Positions 43,878-51,597 of a DNA stretch of 64,000 nucleotides are shown here, piece by piece. The notes under the pieces are model-generated. The model saw only the letters and a program-made list of their open reading frames with translations. It was not told the origin of the DNA and made no database searches. Location of the stretch: assembly GCA_043739385.1 (NCBI GenBank), contig JAYUED010000001.1:62001-126000 (forward strand), read 5' to 3'. Within the stretch, counting starts at the first letter, position 1, and each line of letters starts with the position of its first letter. This stretch comes from Defluviibacillus sp043739385. GTDB lineage: Bacteria > Pseudomonadota > Gammaproteobacteria > Burkholderiales > Burkholderiaceae_C. The translations under genes and the position numbers were made by a program.

Positions 43878-45704
43878 ATGCAGGCTTTCATTGATTTTCC
43901 CGATGTCACCGCTGGGGCTGATAGCCTTGCCCGTGGCGGGCGCTGGCAGGGCTTTTTCAGTAATCCAGTAGCGGTGCTGACGGCTTGGCAACGTAGCGAG
44001 GTGGCTGGTGCGCTGCAACAGGTGCAGGCCTTCAGCGCGGCGGGGTACTGGTGCGTGGGTGGGCTGGCCTATGAAGCCGCCACCGCTTTCGATGCTGCAT
44101 TGGTGACGCAAGCCTCATCCCCCGGTTGGCCGCTTGCGCGGTTTGCGGTGTATGACCGGGTGCAGCCCTGGCCGCCGCAGCTGGCAGCCGCCGAGTCCAC
44201 TGTGAACCCTGTTTGGTCCTGGAACTTGGCGACCGCCTACCCTGATTACGCTGAACGGGTAAAGCAGGCGCGAGAAGCCATGACGCGAGGTGAGTGTTAC
44301 CAGATCAACCTTACCGAAATGCTTCAATCGCAAGATGTTGCAATGGACGCAACGCAGGTGGCCGACTGGTTTGCCCGTTTGCGCCGTGCCCAACCCGGCG
44401 GCTATCAAGCGTGGCTGGACTGGGGCGATCAGCAGGTATTGAGCCTGTCCCCAGAGCTGTTTTTTGACTGGAAACCTATGGGTGGAAACTCTGTCGCAGG
44501 GGGGCATCTGACCTGTAAACCTATGAAGGGCACTGCGTCTAGGCATGCTGATCCGCTGAGCGACAGCCAAGCCCGCCAGCAGCTGATTGACAGCCCTAAA
44601 GAGCGCGCTGAAAACGTGATGATTGTGGATTTGCTGCGCAGTGACATGGGCCGTATCGCCCAGCCGGGCACAGTGCGCGTAAGTAATTTGTTCGAGGTGC
44701 AGGCATTGCCCACCGTGTGGCAAATGACCTCCACCATCACCGCCACTACGCCCCCTGAGGTGGGCCTGCCCGAGCTGTTTGCTGCGTTGTTCCCCTGTGG
44801 CTCGGTGACGGGTGCCCCTAAGGCACGTGCCATGCACTGGATTGTTCAGCTGGAGCAGGCTGCGCGCGGCCTGTACTGCGGGGCGGTAGGCTTGGTGCGT
44901 CCCGGCGGGGCGGCTACCTTCAATGTCCCTATACGCACCGTGACGCTGGCCCACGATGCCGCAGGCAGTGAAGTGTGGCAAGCCCGTGCAGGCGTTGGCA
45001 GCGCCATCACTGTGTATGCCGATGCCGCCAGCGAATGGCAAGAGCTGGCCGCTAAAACCCGTTTCTTGGAGCGTGCCCGTGCGGATTTTTTGCTTTTGGA
45101 AACCTTGCGCCTTGAAGACGGCCATTACTGGCTGCTGCCAGAGCATTTGTCGCGCATGGCTGCCAGTGCGGCGTACTTTGGTTATGTGTGGCAGCCGGAC
45201 GCGGTACGTGCTTGTCTGGACGATGTAGCGCTCGGGCGTGACGTGGGCACCTACCGCGTGAGGCTAACCTGTGCGCCGCAGGGCACCTTGAGCGTGGAAG
45301 CTTTTGCGCTGCAGCCCACCGCCCAGCCTGTGATCTTTAACCGCAGCGAAGCACCCTTGCCCACGAATGGCCGTGACCATGAGTTTGTAGTGCATAAAAC
45401 CACGCGGCGTGACCATTACGACACCCGTTTACGGTCTGCTCCCGGTGTGTTTGACACCCTGCTGTGCAATGAGCGAGGTGAGGTGACTGAGTTCACCCGA
45501 GGCAATCTGGCTTTGCGCCTTAACGGCCATTGGCTGACACCTGCTTTAGCCTGCGGTCTGCTGCCCGGCAGCTACCGTGCGCACTTGCTGGCGCAAGGCC
45601 AATTGACTGAGGCTGTGCTGACCTGGGCTGATGTGCAGCGCGCCGAGCAGGTGGCGTTCTTCAACAGTTTGCGCGGCTGGCTGCTGGCAGAAATCCAGCC
45701 TTAA
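43878..45704 (+). CDS. pabB: Fused aminodeoxychorismate synthase component I / aminodeoxychorismate lyase
   Basis: 608 residues from ATG 43878; an upstream ATG at 43830 in frame is possible but its 16 codons are poorly conserved-looking. The N-terminal two thirds is a PabB domain: SLSPELFFDWKP, KPMKGTASRHADP, IVDLLRSDMGRIA, and the PCGSVTGAPKARAM active-site segment. The C-terminal third is a PabC-like PLP lyase with HKTTRRDHYDTRL (the PLP lysine), EVTEFTRGNLALRL and PALACGLLPGSYR. One chain thus makes 4-aminobenzoate for folate, given glutamine amidotransferase PabA, which is not in the window. Confidence 0.92.
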   Translation: MQAFIDFPDVTAGADSLARGGRWQGFFSNPVAVLTAWQRSEVAGALQQVQAFSAAGYWCVGGLAYEAATAFDAALVTQASSPGWPLARFAVYDRVQPWPPQLAAAESTVNPVWSWNLATAYPDYAERVKQAREAMTRGECYQINLTEMLQSQDVAMDATQVADWFARLRRAQPGGYQAWLDWGDQQVLSLSPELFFDWKPMGGNSVAGGHLTCKPMKGTASRHADPLSDSQARQQLIDSPKERAENVMIVDLLRSDMGRIAQPGTVRVSNLFEVQALPTVWQMTSTITATTPPEVGLPELFAALFPCGSVTGAPKARAMHWIVQLEQAARGLYCGAVGLVRPGGAATFNVPIRTVTLAHDAAGSEVWQARAGVGSAITVYADAASEWQELAAKTRFLERARADFLLLETLRLEDGHYWLLPEHLSRMAASAAYFGYVWQPDAVRACLDDVALGRDVGTYRVRLTCAPQGTLSVEAFALQPTAQPVIFNRSEAPLPTNGRDHEFVVHKTTRRDHYDTRLRSAPGVFDTLLCNERGEVTEFTRGNLALRLNGHWLTPALACGLLPGSYRAHLLAQGQLTEAVLTWADVQRAEQVAFFNSLRGWLLAEIQP

Positions 45705-45731
45705 CACCACACCGTAACTGATTACAAGCCC

Positions 45732-46538
45732 TTAAACCCCAGCCCAAAGCATCCCTATTGCCATAGCCACCATGCCCAGGTCTTCCACGATAGTGACAGT
45801 GCTCATTGGCAGGTTGAACACCGCACCTAGGCAGGCACAGCGGATTTTTTGGCCATTGCTGACAGCACGAATCACCCCGATGGCCGAGAACCCCATTACC
45901 ACGATGGTGAGGCCGTGCGTCCACAGCGGTTGCCAGTGCGTGAGGTAGGCCACGCCCAGTCCGAGTTCGACGAACGGATAGGCTAAGCCCCAGCCTCGCC
46001 AACTTGCAGCCAGCAGGTCATAACCTGCGTAGGCATCGGCAAAGGCCTGTATGTCCAGCAGTTTGAAAAACGAGAACGCCAAGAAAAACCCAGCCATGAA
46101 GTAGCGCATGGTGTCTAGGGTGTTGACTGAGCCCAGACCATGACCGATTTGCACCAATACACTGCCCGCGAGGAGATAGGCGATCAACAGCAGCAAAGGC
46201 CGGTAAGTGGCCAGCCAGCTGACGGATGGGGCTAAGGCCTCGGCAGTATCCGTGAAGGTATTTTTTGTCGGAATGGGATCTTCGTGAAATTCAGGCAGGC
46301 TAAGTTTGCTATCAATTGCGTAGTGTGTCCCGTTCAGTGCTGCTTGCAAATCCGCTAGCGTGGCATGCAAGCCCGTGATGACCGCTTGCGGCGGTGACAG
46401 TGCAACATCCACTTGGTCTGCAAAGGGTGCCAGGGCTTTTTGCACACGCCCCACACAGCCCATGCATGTCATGCCGGAGATGACAAAAGCTTCGCTTATG
46501 GGGTCATTTGTAATATTGGTGGTGTCGGTAATATTCAT
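45732..46538 (-). CDS. HMA domain fused to a MauE/DoxX-like membrane domain
   Basis: 268 residues. Residues about 16-75 form a heavy-metal-associated ferredoxin-like domain with GMTCMGCVGRVQKAL, whose CxxC binds soft metals. A linker leads to a membrane part with about four helices (LLLLIAYLLAGSVL; YFMAGFFLAFSFFKLLDIQ; and two more) resembling the MauE/DoxX group. A CAC motif in KIRCACLGAVFNLPMSTVTI before the last helix could relay metal or electrons. The start overlaps the transporter gene by 4 bases. The whole unit is controlled from a MerR-type promoter. I infer metal sequestration or transfer to the membrane; no characterised relative is known to me. Confidence 0.75.
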   Translation of the reverse strand: MNITDTTNITNDPISEAFVISGMTCMGCVGRVQKALAPFADQVDVALSPPQAVITGLHATLADLQAALNGTHYAIDSKLSLPEFHEDPIPTKNTFTDTAEALAPSVSWLATYRPLLLLIAYLLAGSVLVQIGHGLGSVNTLDTMRYFMAGFFLAFSFFKLLDIQAFADAYAGYDLLAASWRGWGLAYPFVELGLGVAYLTHWQPLWTHGLTIVVMGFSAIGVIRAVSNGQKIRCACLGAVFNLPMSTVTIVEDLGMVAMAIGMLWAGV

Positions 46539-47179
46539 GCCAGTGCCTGCTGCTTTAACTCTTGGCGTGCATGGGCCAGCACCGACAAACCACCGCTTAG
46601 CGCCAGTGCGCCCATGACGACGGCCACCGCCAAATCAGGCCACGCCGTATGGGTGCCGAATACGCCTACAGCTGCCAGCATCACGGCAAGATTGCCAATA
46701 GCGTCGTTGCGAGAGCACAACCAGACGCTACGCATGTTGGCGTCGCCGGTGCGGTAAGCGTAGAGGAGGGCGGCTACCGCCACATTCGCAATCAACGCCA
46801 TGGTGCCAATGACGCCCATGGTTGAGGCGTCTGGCGTACTGCCCGACCAAGCCACCCAGGCCGCGCGTCCCAGCACAAACACACCAAAACCGGCCATGCA
46901 GGCCGCTTTGATAAAGGCGGAGCGAGTGCGCCACACGGGCGCAGAAGTCAACACAGCCAGCGAGACGGCGTAGCTAGCACTATCACCAAAAAAGTCAATT
47001 GCATCGGCCAAGAGCGAGACGGAGCCGGAGCGCATACCGCCCAACAGCTCGATTGCAAACATCCCCAAATTGACCGCAAGCGCAATCCAGAGAACGCGGC
47101 GGTAGCCGGGCGGTGCATCGGGGCCAGCGGGAGGGTGGTCATGACTGTGACCATGGCTGTGATCGTGGTGGGCTGACAT
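46535..47179 (-). CDS. CDF-type cation transporter lacking the C-terminal domain
   Basis: 214 residues. The cytoplasmic N-terminus is His-rich (HHDHSHGHSHDH). Six membrane helices follow. Transport-site residues can be read in helix 2 as D-FFG-D (LADAIDFFGDSASY) and in helix 5 as C-SRN-D (WLCSRNDAIGN). Normal CDF zinc exporters have His-xxx-Asp in helix 5; a Cys suggests preference for soft metals. The chain ends right after helix 6, so the dimerising cytoplasmic domain is absent. RBS GAAAGG lies upstream of ATG 47179. It is coupled to the HMA-MauE gene and driven from the MerR-type promoter. Confidence 0.85.
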   Translation of the reverse strand: MSAHHDHSHGHSHDHPPAGPDAPPGYRRVLWIALAVNLGMFAIELLGGMRSGSVSLLADAIDFFGDSASYAVSLAVLTSAPVWRTRSAFIKAACMAGFGVFVLGRAAWVAWSGSTPDASTMGVIGTMALIANVAVAALLYAYRTGDANMRSVWLCSRNDAIGNLAVMLAAVGVFGTHTAWPDLAVAVVMGALALSGGLSVLAHARQELKQQALA

Positions 47180-47214
47180 AGGATTTTGCCTTTCGTTTTC
47201 AGGAGAATGCGATG

Positions 47215-47245
47215 ATTAGAAAGCTTATAGTCACTTCAAGGTCAA
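47215..47245 (-). promoter_or_regulatory. MerR-type promoter/operator of the metal efflux genes
   Basis: On the minus strand TTGACC (47245-47240, -35) and TCTAAT (47220-47215, -10) are separated by 19 bases, the long spacer that MerR-family activators untwist. The spacer carries the dyad CTTGAAGT-G-ACTATAAG (47240-47224; 6 of 8 pairs match). The promoter points to the CDF gene 36 bases further on. The MerR gene begins 7 bases from its other side, so the regulator also covers its own promoter. Confidence 0.85.
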
Positions 47246-47251
47246 GCGTTT

Positions 47252-47746
47252 ATGCAGTCTATGTCGTTTATAAATACCAATCCAGAAAACCCTGTGGTTT
47301 ACCGCATCGGGGAAGCCGCCGCCTTGAGCGGAGTCAGCACCGCCAATATTCGCTATTACGAGCAAGAAAAACTTCTAAGTGCGTATGGACGTAGTGATAA
47401 CAGCTATCGAATATATAGCAAACAAAGCATTCACGAGTTGCGCTTTATCCGCCTGTGCCGGGCTATGGACATGTCGCTGGACGAGGTGCGCACCCTTATG
47501 GGTCTGGATTTAGCGAACAAAACGCATTGTGCAGTCGCCCGCACCGCACTTGATGCGCATTTAGACCATGTGCGCGAGCGGCTGGCAGAACTGAAGCTGC
47601 TAGAGCAGGATTTGAAGGCCTTACGCGAGCGCTGTGATGGCACCGGCGCGACCTGCCATCTCATTGAGGCCTTGCACGCGCAGGCCGATCATTTGGGTGA
47701 ATTGCCTGCTCCGCCGGGTAAGCGGCAGGTCAAAAGGCACGTCTAA
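47252..47746 (+). CDS. MerR-family metal-sensing regulator (CadR/PbrR type)
   Basis: 164 residues. The winged helix has VYRIGEAAALSGVSTANIRY with YYEQEKLL, then a dimerising coiled coil. Metal ligands are Cys93, Cys128 and Cys135, with spacings of 35 and 7. This is the same spacing as Cys77/112/119 of CadR/PbrR-type cadmium and lead sensors, and the loop reads CDGTGATC. It should sense Cd(II), Pb(II) or Zn(II). It is divergent from a CDF transporter and an HMA-MauE gene, with a MerR-type operator between. AAGG ten bases before ATG 47252 supports that start; an ATG three codons later is possible. Confidence 0.92.
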   Translation: MQSMSFINTNPENPVVYRIGEAAALSGVSTANIRYYEQEKLLSAYGRSDNSYRIYSKQSIHELRFIRLCRAMDMSLDEVRTLMGLDLANKTHCAVARTALDAHLDHVRERLAELKLLEQDLKALRERCDGTGATCHLIEALHAQADHLGELPAPPGKRQVKRHV

Positions 47747-47855
47747 GGCAACTGCTGCTGTCGCCTAAGTGCCGCAGTGCGGGGCTTTCCCGATGCGCAC
47801 GAGAGGGCTTGCCGCTAGGCTTTGGGCATTCTTGTTCCGGAGATTCTTGCTGACC

Positions 47856-49574
47856 ATGACTGCCCATTACAAAGTTTGGCCCAAACGCCTGCCCTACAGC
47901 ATCACTGTGCCTGTCACTTCGCTGTGGGACAACCTCGCCACCAGCGCCCGCCGCTATCCCCAAAAGGTGGCTTTGGTGTTCTTCAACACTACCGTCACTT
48001 ACCTCGAACTGCTGCAAAAAGCAGAGCGACTCGCAGCTATGCTGCAAGCGCTGGGGGTCAAAAAAGGCGACCGTGTTGCCTTGGGTATGCAAAATTGCCC
48101 GCAGCTGGTGATTGCGCACTTTGCCATCCTGCGTGCTGACGCTGTGGTTGTGCCGGTGAACCCCATGAACCGGGCCGAGGAACTCAAGCACTACATCACC
48201 GACCCAGATACGAAGGTGGCAATTACCACCGGGGATTTGGCGTCCGAATGGGCCAAGGCGAGCGATGCCTTGCCAGTAGCTAACCGGTTGGCCCACCTGA
48301 TAGTCACCCAGTTCACTGATGCCATGGACGACGCCACCTTGAATGAGTCGGCTCAAAACGATATGCCTGCCGCTTGGCGCGAATGGCTGCTGACGCCGCA
48401 TCCTTTGCCCTCGCTGCAAGGTGGCCTATCCCATGCTTGGGGCGACGCTTTGCGTACTGACCATCCGCTGGGCGAACACACCGCCTCATCGGAGGATTTG
48501 GCGGTGTTACCTTACACCAGTGGCACTACCGGGCTACCCAAAGGTTGTATGCACCCGCACCGCACTTTGATGCACAACGCCATGGCCAGTACCCTATGGG
48601 GCGGTGGCGCGGCTGATAACGTGATGCTGTGCGTTGTGCCCATGTTCCACATCACAGGTATGGTGAGCGTGATGCACACCACCCTGTTGAGCGGGGCTTG
48701 TCTCGTCATTTTGCCGCGCTGGGACCGCGATTTGGCCGGACGCATGATTTCGCGCCACCGGGTCACGCATTGGACGAACATTCCCACTATGGTGATTGAT
48801 TTGCTGGCGTCACCCCAGTTTGCGCAGTTTGACCTCAGTAGCTTGGTCTACATCGGTGGCGGCGGTGCAGCCATGCCTCAAGCCGTGGCGCAGCGTTTGT
48901 TCGAGCAGTTTGGCTTGCGTTTCGCCGAAGGCTACGGCCTGACAGAAACCGCTGCGCCTACTCATGCCAACCCGGCTGATGCCAGCAAGCAGCAGTGCCT
49001 GGGTATCCCCTTTGTCGGCGTCGAGGCGAGGGTGATTGACCCTGATACGCTGGAAGAATTGCCCCAAGGCCAGCAAGGTGAAATCGTGATGAGCGGCCCG
49101 CAAATTTTCAACGGTTACTGGAAGCGCCCTGAGGCCACTGAAGCGGTGTTCTTTGAGCGTGATGGCAAGCGCTTTTTCCGTTCGGGTGACTTGGGCCATG
49201 TGGACGCTGAAGGCTATTACTTCCTCACCGACCGCCTCAAGCGCATGATTAACGCCAGCGGCTTCAAAGTCTGGCCTGCCGAAGTGGAGGCGCTGATGTT
49301 CAAGCACCCCGCCATCCAAGAGGCCTGCATCATCAGTGCCAAAGACGCCTACCGGGGCGAAACCGTCAAAGCGGTGGTGAAGCTGCGTGCCAGCCATGAA
49401 GGGCAAGTCAGCGAGCAAGGCATCATCGACTGGTGCCGCGACAACATGGCGGTGTACAAGGTGCCGCGTATCGTGCAGTTTGTGGACGCGTTGCCCAAGA
49501 GTGGAAGCGGGAAAGTGATGTGGCGGGCATTGCAAGAAAAGGACGTAGAGACAGGCAAGGCCGCACAGGCTTAG
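47856..49574 (+). CDS. Long-chain fatty acid-CoA ligase (AMP-forming)
   Basis: 572 residues from ATG 47856; the frame is open upstream but those codons lie in the spacer after the MerR gene. Adenylate-forming motifs are YTSGTTGLPKGCMHPHRT (P-loop), EGYGLTETAAPTHAN, YWKRPEATEAVFF with RSGDLGHVDAEGYYF, and the C-terminal KSGSGKVMWRAL with the catalytic lysine. It activates a fatty or aromatic acid with ATP and CoA. The exact substrate cannot be read. It stands alone between the metal module and a protease gene. Confidence 0.88.
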   Translation: MTAHYKVWPKRLPYSITVPVTSLWDNLATSARRYPQKVALVFFNTTVTYLELLQKAERLAAMLQALGVKKGDRVALGMQNCPQLVIAHFAILRADAVVVPVNPMNRAEELKHYITDPDTKVAITTGDLASEWAKASDALPVANRLAHLIVTQFTDAMDDATLNESAQNDMPAAWREWLLTPHPLPSLQGGLSHAWGDALRTDHPLGEHTASSEDLAVLPYTSGTTGLPKGCMHPHRTLMHNAMASTLWGGGAADNVMLCVVPMFHITGMVSVMHTTLLSGACLVILPRWDRDLAGRMISRHRVTHWTNIPTMVIDLLASPQFAQFDLSSLVYIGGGGAAMPQAVAQRLFEQFGLRFAEGYGLTETAAPTHANPADASKQQCLGIPFVGVEARVIDPDTLEELPQGQQGEIVMSGPQIFNGYWKRPEATEAVFFERDGKRFFRSGDLGHVDAEGYYFLTDRLKRMINASGFKVWPAEVEALMFKHPAIQEACIISAKDAYRGETVKAVVKLRASHEGQVSEQGIIDWCRDNMAVYKVPRIVQFVDALPKSGSGKVMWRALQEKDVETGKAAQA

Positions 49575-49632
49575 CCAGCGGGACTTGACAGCTACCATAC
49601 AGGCTTGTTTTTGCTTTGCCTTGTGGTTGCCC

Positions 49633-50838
49633 ATGTCTGTGTCCTTTCGCTCATTGCACACCAGTGCGTTGCTCCTGTTCGCTCTCATGCTGAACAGCGC
49701 CATCGCCCAACCCATTGCCGTGCGCCCCGAGTTTCCCCGTGGGCTGCGAGAAGTGCCAACGTCGGTGTCTCAGGGCGACGTGCGGAGCGAAGTGCGTGCC
49801 GAACCCCGCCTTGAGGTTCGCTCCGACCCTCGGCCCGTGACCGCCCGCGATGCCTTGCCCGCAGACGAGCAGCGCGTCGTCACCCTGTTCGATAATGCTG
49901 CCCCCGCGGTCGCCTACATAACGACCGAGCTGGTGCAAACCAATGCATCGTATGAGCGTGAAGTCAGCCAAGGGGCAGGCAGCGGGATTTTGTGGGATAG
50001 CCTGGGCCACATCGTAACCAGCAACCATGTGATTGACACTGCGCGGCGCATTTATGTGCAACTGGACGGGGGCAAACCGGTAGAGGCGACAGTAGTGGGG
50101 CGGGCCCCAGAATACGATCTAGCAGTGATCCGGTTGAATCAAGCTTCGGCCAGCCAATTTGCCGGCATCTTGCCTATTCCGCTAGGGGACAGCAAAAGCA
50201 TCCGTATTGGTCAGCGGGTGTACGCCATTGGCAACCCGTTTGGGCTGCACCGTACGCTAACGCAGGGCATTGTCAGTGCGCTAGACCGGGAGCTGCCCAC
50301 CACCAGTTTTCGGGAAGTGCTAGGTGTGATTCAGACCGATGCGGCGATCAATCCAGGCAGCTCGGGCGGGCCGTTGCTCGACAGTGCGGGCCGTTTGGTA
50401 GGCGTGAATGCGGCGATTCGGCCAGGACAAGGTGGATTTGCAGGGATCGGGTTTTCAATTCCAGTGGATTTGGTGAACCGAATTGTGCCCGCGCTGATTG
50501 CCCGGGGCCGTGCACCATTGCCCAGCATTGGGGTGGTGCCGATGCGTGCTGACATTGCGATCCGTGCGGGTATCAGCGGTGTGGTGTTGGCTGAGGTGGA
50601 AGTGCAAGGCCCAGCGGCGGAGGCGGGGTTGGTGCCATTCAACAAGCGTACTGGCGAGTTGGGCGATGTGATTACCGCCGCGAATGGCCGTCCGGTAGCC
50701 AGCATGACGGCGCTGGCGAGTGAGATGGACAGAACTGGTATCAACAACCTGCTAGCACTGACTGTGCAGCGTAACGGCTATCTGAACCCGCAGCGCGAGC
50801 GCACGGTGCAGGTGAGGGTGGTGGATTTGCGGCGTTGA
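49633..50838 (+). CDS. HtrA/DegP-like periplasmic serine protease
   Basis: 401 residues from ATG 49633, which begins the signal peptide SFRSLHTSALLLFALMLNSA (cleavage after IAQ); an upstream TTG at 49585 is unlikely. Catalytic triad: His in TSNHVIDTA, Asp in EYDLAVIRL and Ser in AAINPGSSGGPLLD. One C-terminal PDZ domain (about 290-390) follows, with the ligand strand near GVVPMRADIAIRAGISGVVL. An arginine-rich segment precedes the protease domain (DVRSEVRAEPRLEVRSDPR). It degrades or refolds damaged envelope proteins. It has only one PDZ, as DegS does, but no membrane anchor is evident after signal removal. Confidence 0.88.
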   Translation: MSVSFRSLHTSALLLFALMLNSAIAQPIAVRPEFPRGLREVPTSVSQGDVRSEVRAEPRLEVRSDPRPVTARDALPADEQRVVTLFDNAAPAVAYITTELVQTNASYEREVSQGAGSGILWDSLGHIVTSNHVIDTARRIYVQLDGGKPVEATVVGRAPEYDLAVIRLNQASASQFAGILPIPLGDSKSIRIGQRVYAIGNPFGLHRTLTQGIVSALDRELPTTSFREVLGVIQTDAAINPGSSGGPLLDSAGRLVGVNAAIRPGQGGFAGIGFSIPVDLVNRIVPALIARGRAPLPSIGVVPMRADIAIRAGISGVVLAEVEVQGPAAEAGLVPFNKRTGELGDVITAANGRPVASMTALASEMDRTGINNLLALTVQRNGYLNPQRERTVQVRVVDLRR

Positions 50839-50850
50839 TTAAGCTTCTTC

Positions 50851-51444
50851 TTAGACCTCTGTTTCCAACCAGCCTAAACGCCCATGTCCTCCATCGTTCA
50901 GGCGCTGTACCAAGCCTAGCGCAGTGCTTTCAGGCAATCGGAACGCTATGGTCACTACGCTGTCGTGCGTAACGTGGGTTAGCTCCGCACCGGCTGCTTC
51001 CAGCTCGCGGCGCACCATGCCTTCTTGGGCGTAGGGTAGGGTGCAGCGCAGGTTAAGCCAACGCTGTAAGGGCAGTTTGTTGGCCTGCAATAACGCCTGC
51101 GCCACGCTGTCGGTGTAGGCTCGCACCAGACCACCAGCCCCCAATTTGATGCCGCCAAAGTAGCGCACTACCGTCGCCAGAACACCGTACAAGTCGTGGT
51201 GTCGCAGCACTTCCAGCATGGGTCGCCCGGCGGTGCCACTAGGTTCGCCATCGTCTACCGCGGCAGATTGTCCGCCAGCCATCAAGGCCCAGCAAACGTG
51301 AACCGCACCAGGGTGTTCGATACGCAGGGCGGCGACTACGGCCAAGGCGGAGTCACGGTCAGGTACGGATTGCACGCAGCCGATGAAGCGGCTTTTGCGT
51401 ATCAGCAGTTCGATGTGGACGGGAGAGGCTATGGCGTAGGGCAT
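50851..51444 (-). CDS. YigZ/IMPACT-family protein (UPF0029)
   Basis: 197 residues. It has the family signature in the middle, AVDDGEPSGTAGRPMLEVLR followed by VLATVVRYFGGIKLGAGGLVRAY, with an N-terminal SRFIGCVQSV segment and a C-terminal ferredoxin-like domain (LRCTLPYAQEGMVRRELEA). The fold binds nucleic acid or ribosomes in relatives; its function in bacteria is unsettled. It is convergent with the HtrA-like gene. Confidence 0.9.
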   Translation of the reverse strand: MPYAIASPVHIELLIRKSRFIGCVQSVPDRDSALAVVAALRIEHPGAVHVCWALMAGGQSAAVDDGEPSGTAGRPMLEVLRHHDLYGVLATVVRYFGGIKLGAGGLVRAYTDSVAQALLQANKLPLQRWLNLRCTLPYAQEGMVRRELEAAGAELTHVTHDSVVTIAFRLPESTALGLVQRLNDGGHGRLGWLETEV

Positions 51445-51469
51445 GGAGGGAAGGTCTAGACTGAGAGGG

Positions 51470-51529
51470 TAAAGCTAAAGCTAAAACTAAAGCCAAAGTA
51501 AAAATCAAAGCAAAAAATAAAGTTAAAGC
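51470..51529. repeat. Imperfect hexanucleotide tandem repeat (consensus TAAAGC, 10 units)
   Basis: Ten consecutive 6-base units read TAAAGC, TAAAGC, TAAAAC, TAAAGC, CAAAGT, AAAAAT, CAAAGC, AAAAAA, TAAAGT and TAAAGC. The internal AAA at positions 2-4 of each unit is never broken. Read as codons from 51471, every second codon is AAA (Lys), with Ala, Thr, Val, Ile or Asn between, as in histone H1-like tails. However, a stop lies upstream at 51462 and there is no start codon. It lies between the yigZ-type gene and the serine hydrolase gene, in the probable promoter area of both. Confidence 0.85.
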
Positions 51530-51597
51530 GAGTGATGTACGTTCGCTGTCACGCAGACAACCCCAGAAAATGCAGTAACGCTTTAGACTGCTTCACC

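Noticed and set aside
44115..45146. Open frame of 343 codons on the minus strand opposite pabB-pabC
   Set aside because: It overlaps the intact PabB domain, has no domain features and no ribosome site that fits, and is explained by codon bias of the sense gene.
51470..51529. CRISPR array
   Set aside because: The units are only 6 bases long with no spacers and no cas genes nearby.
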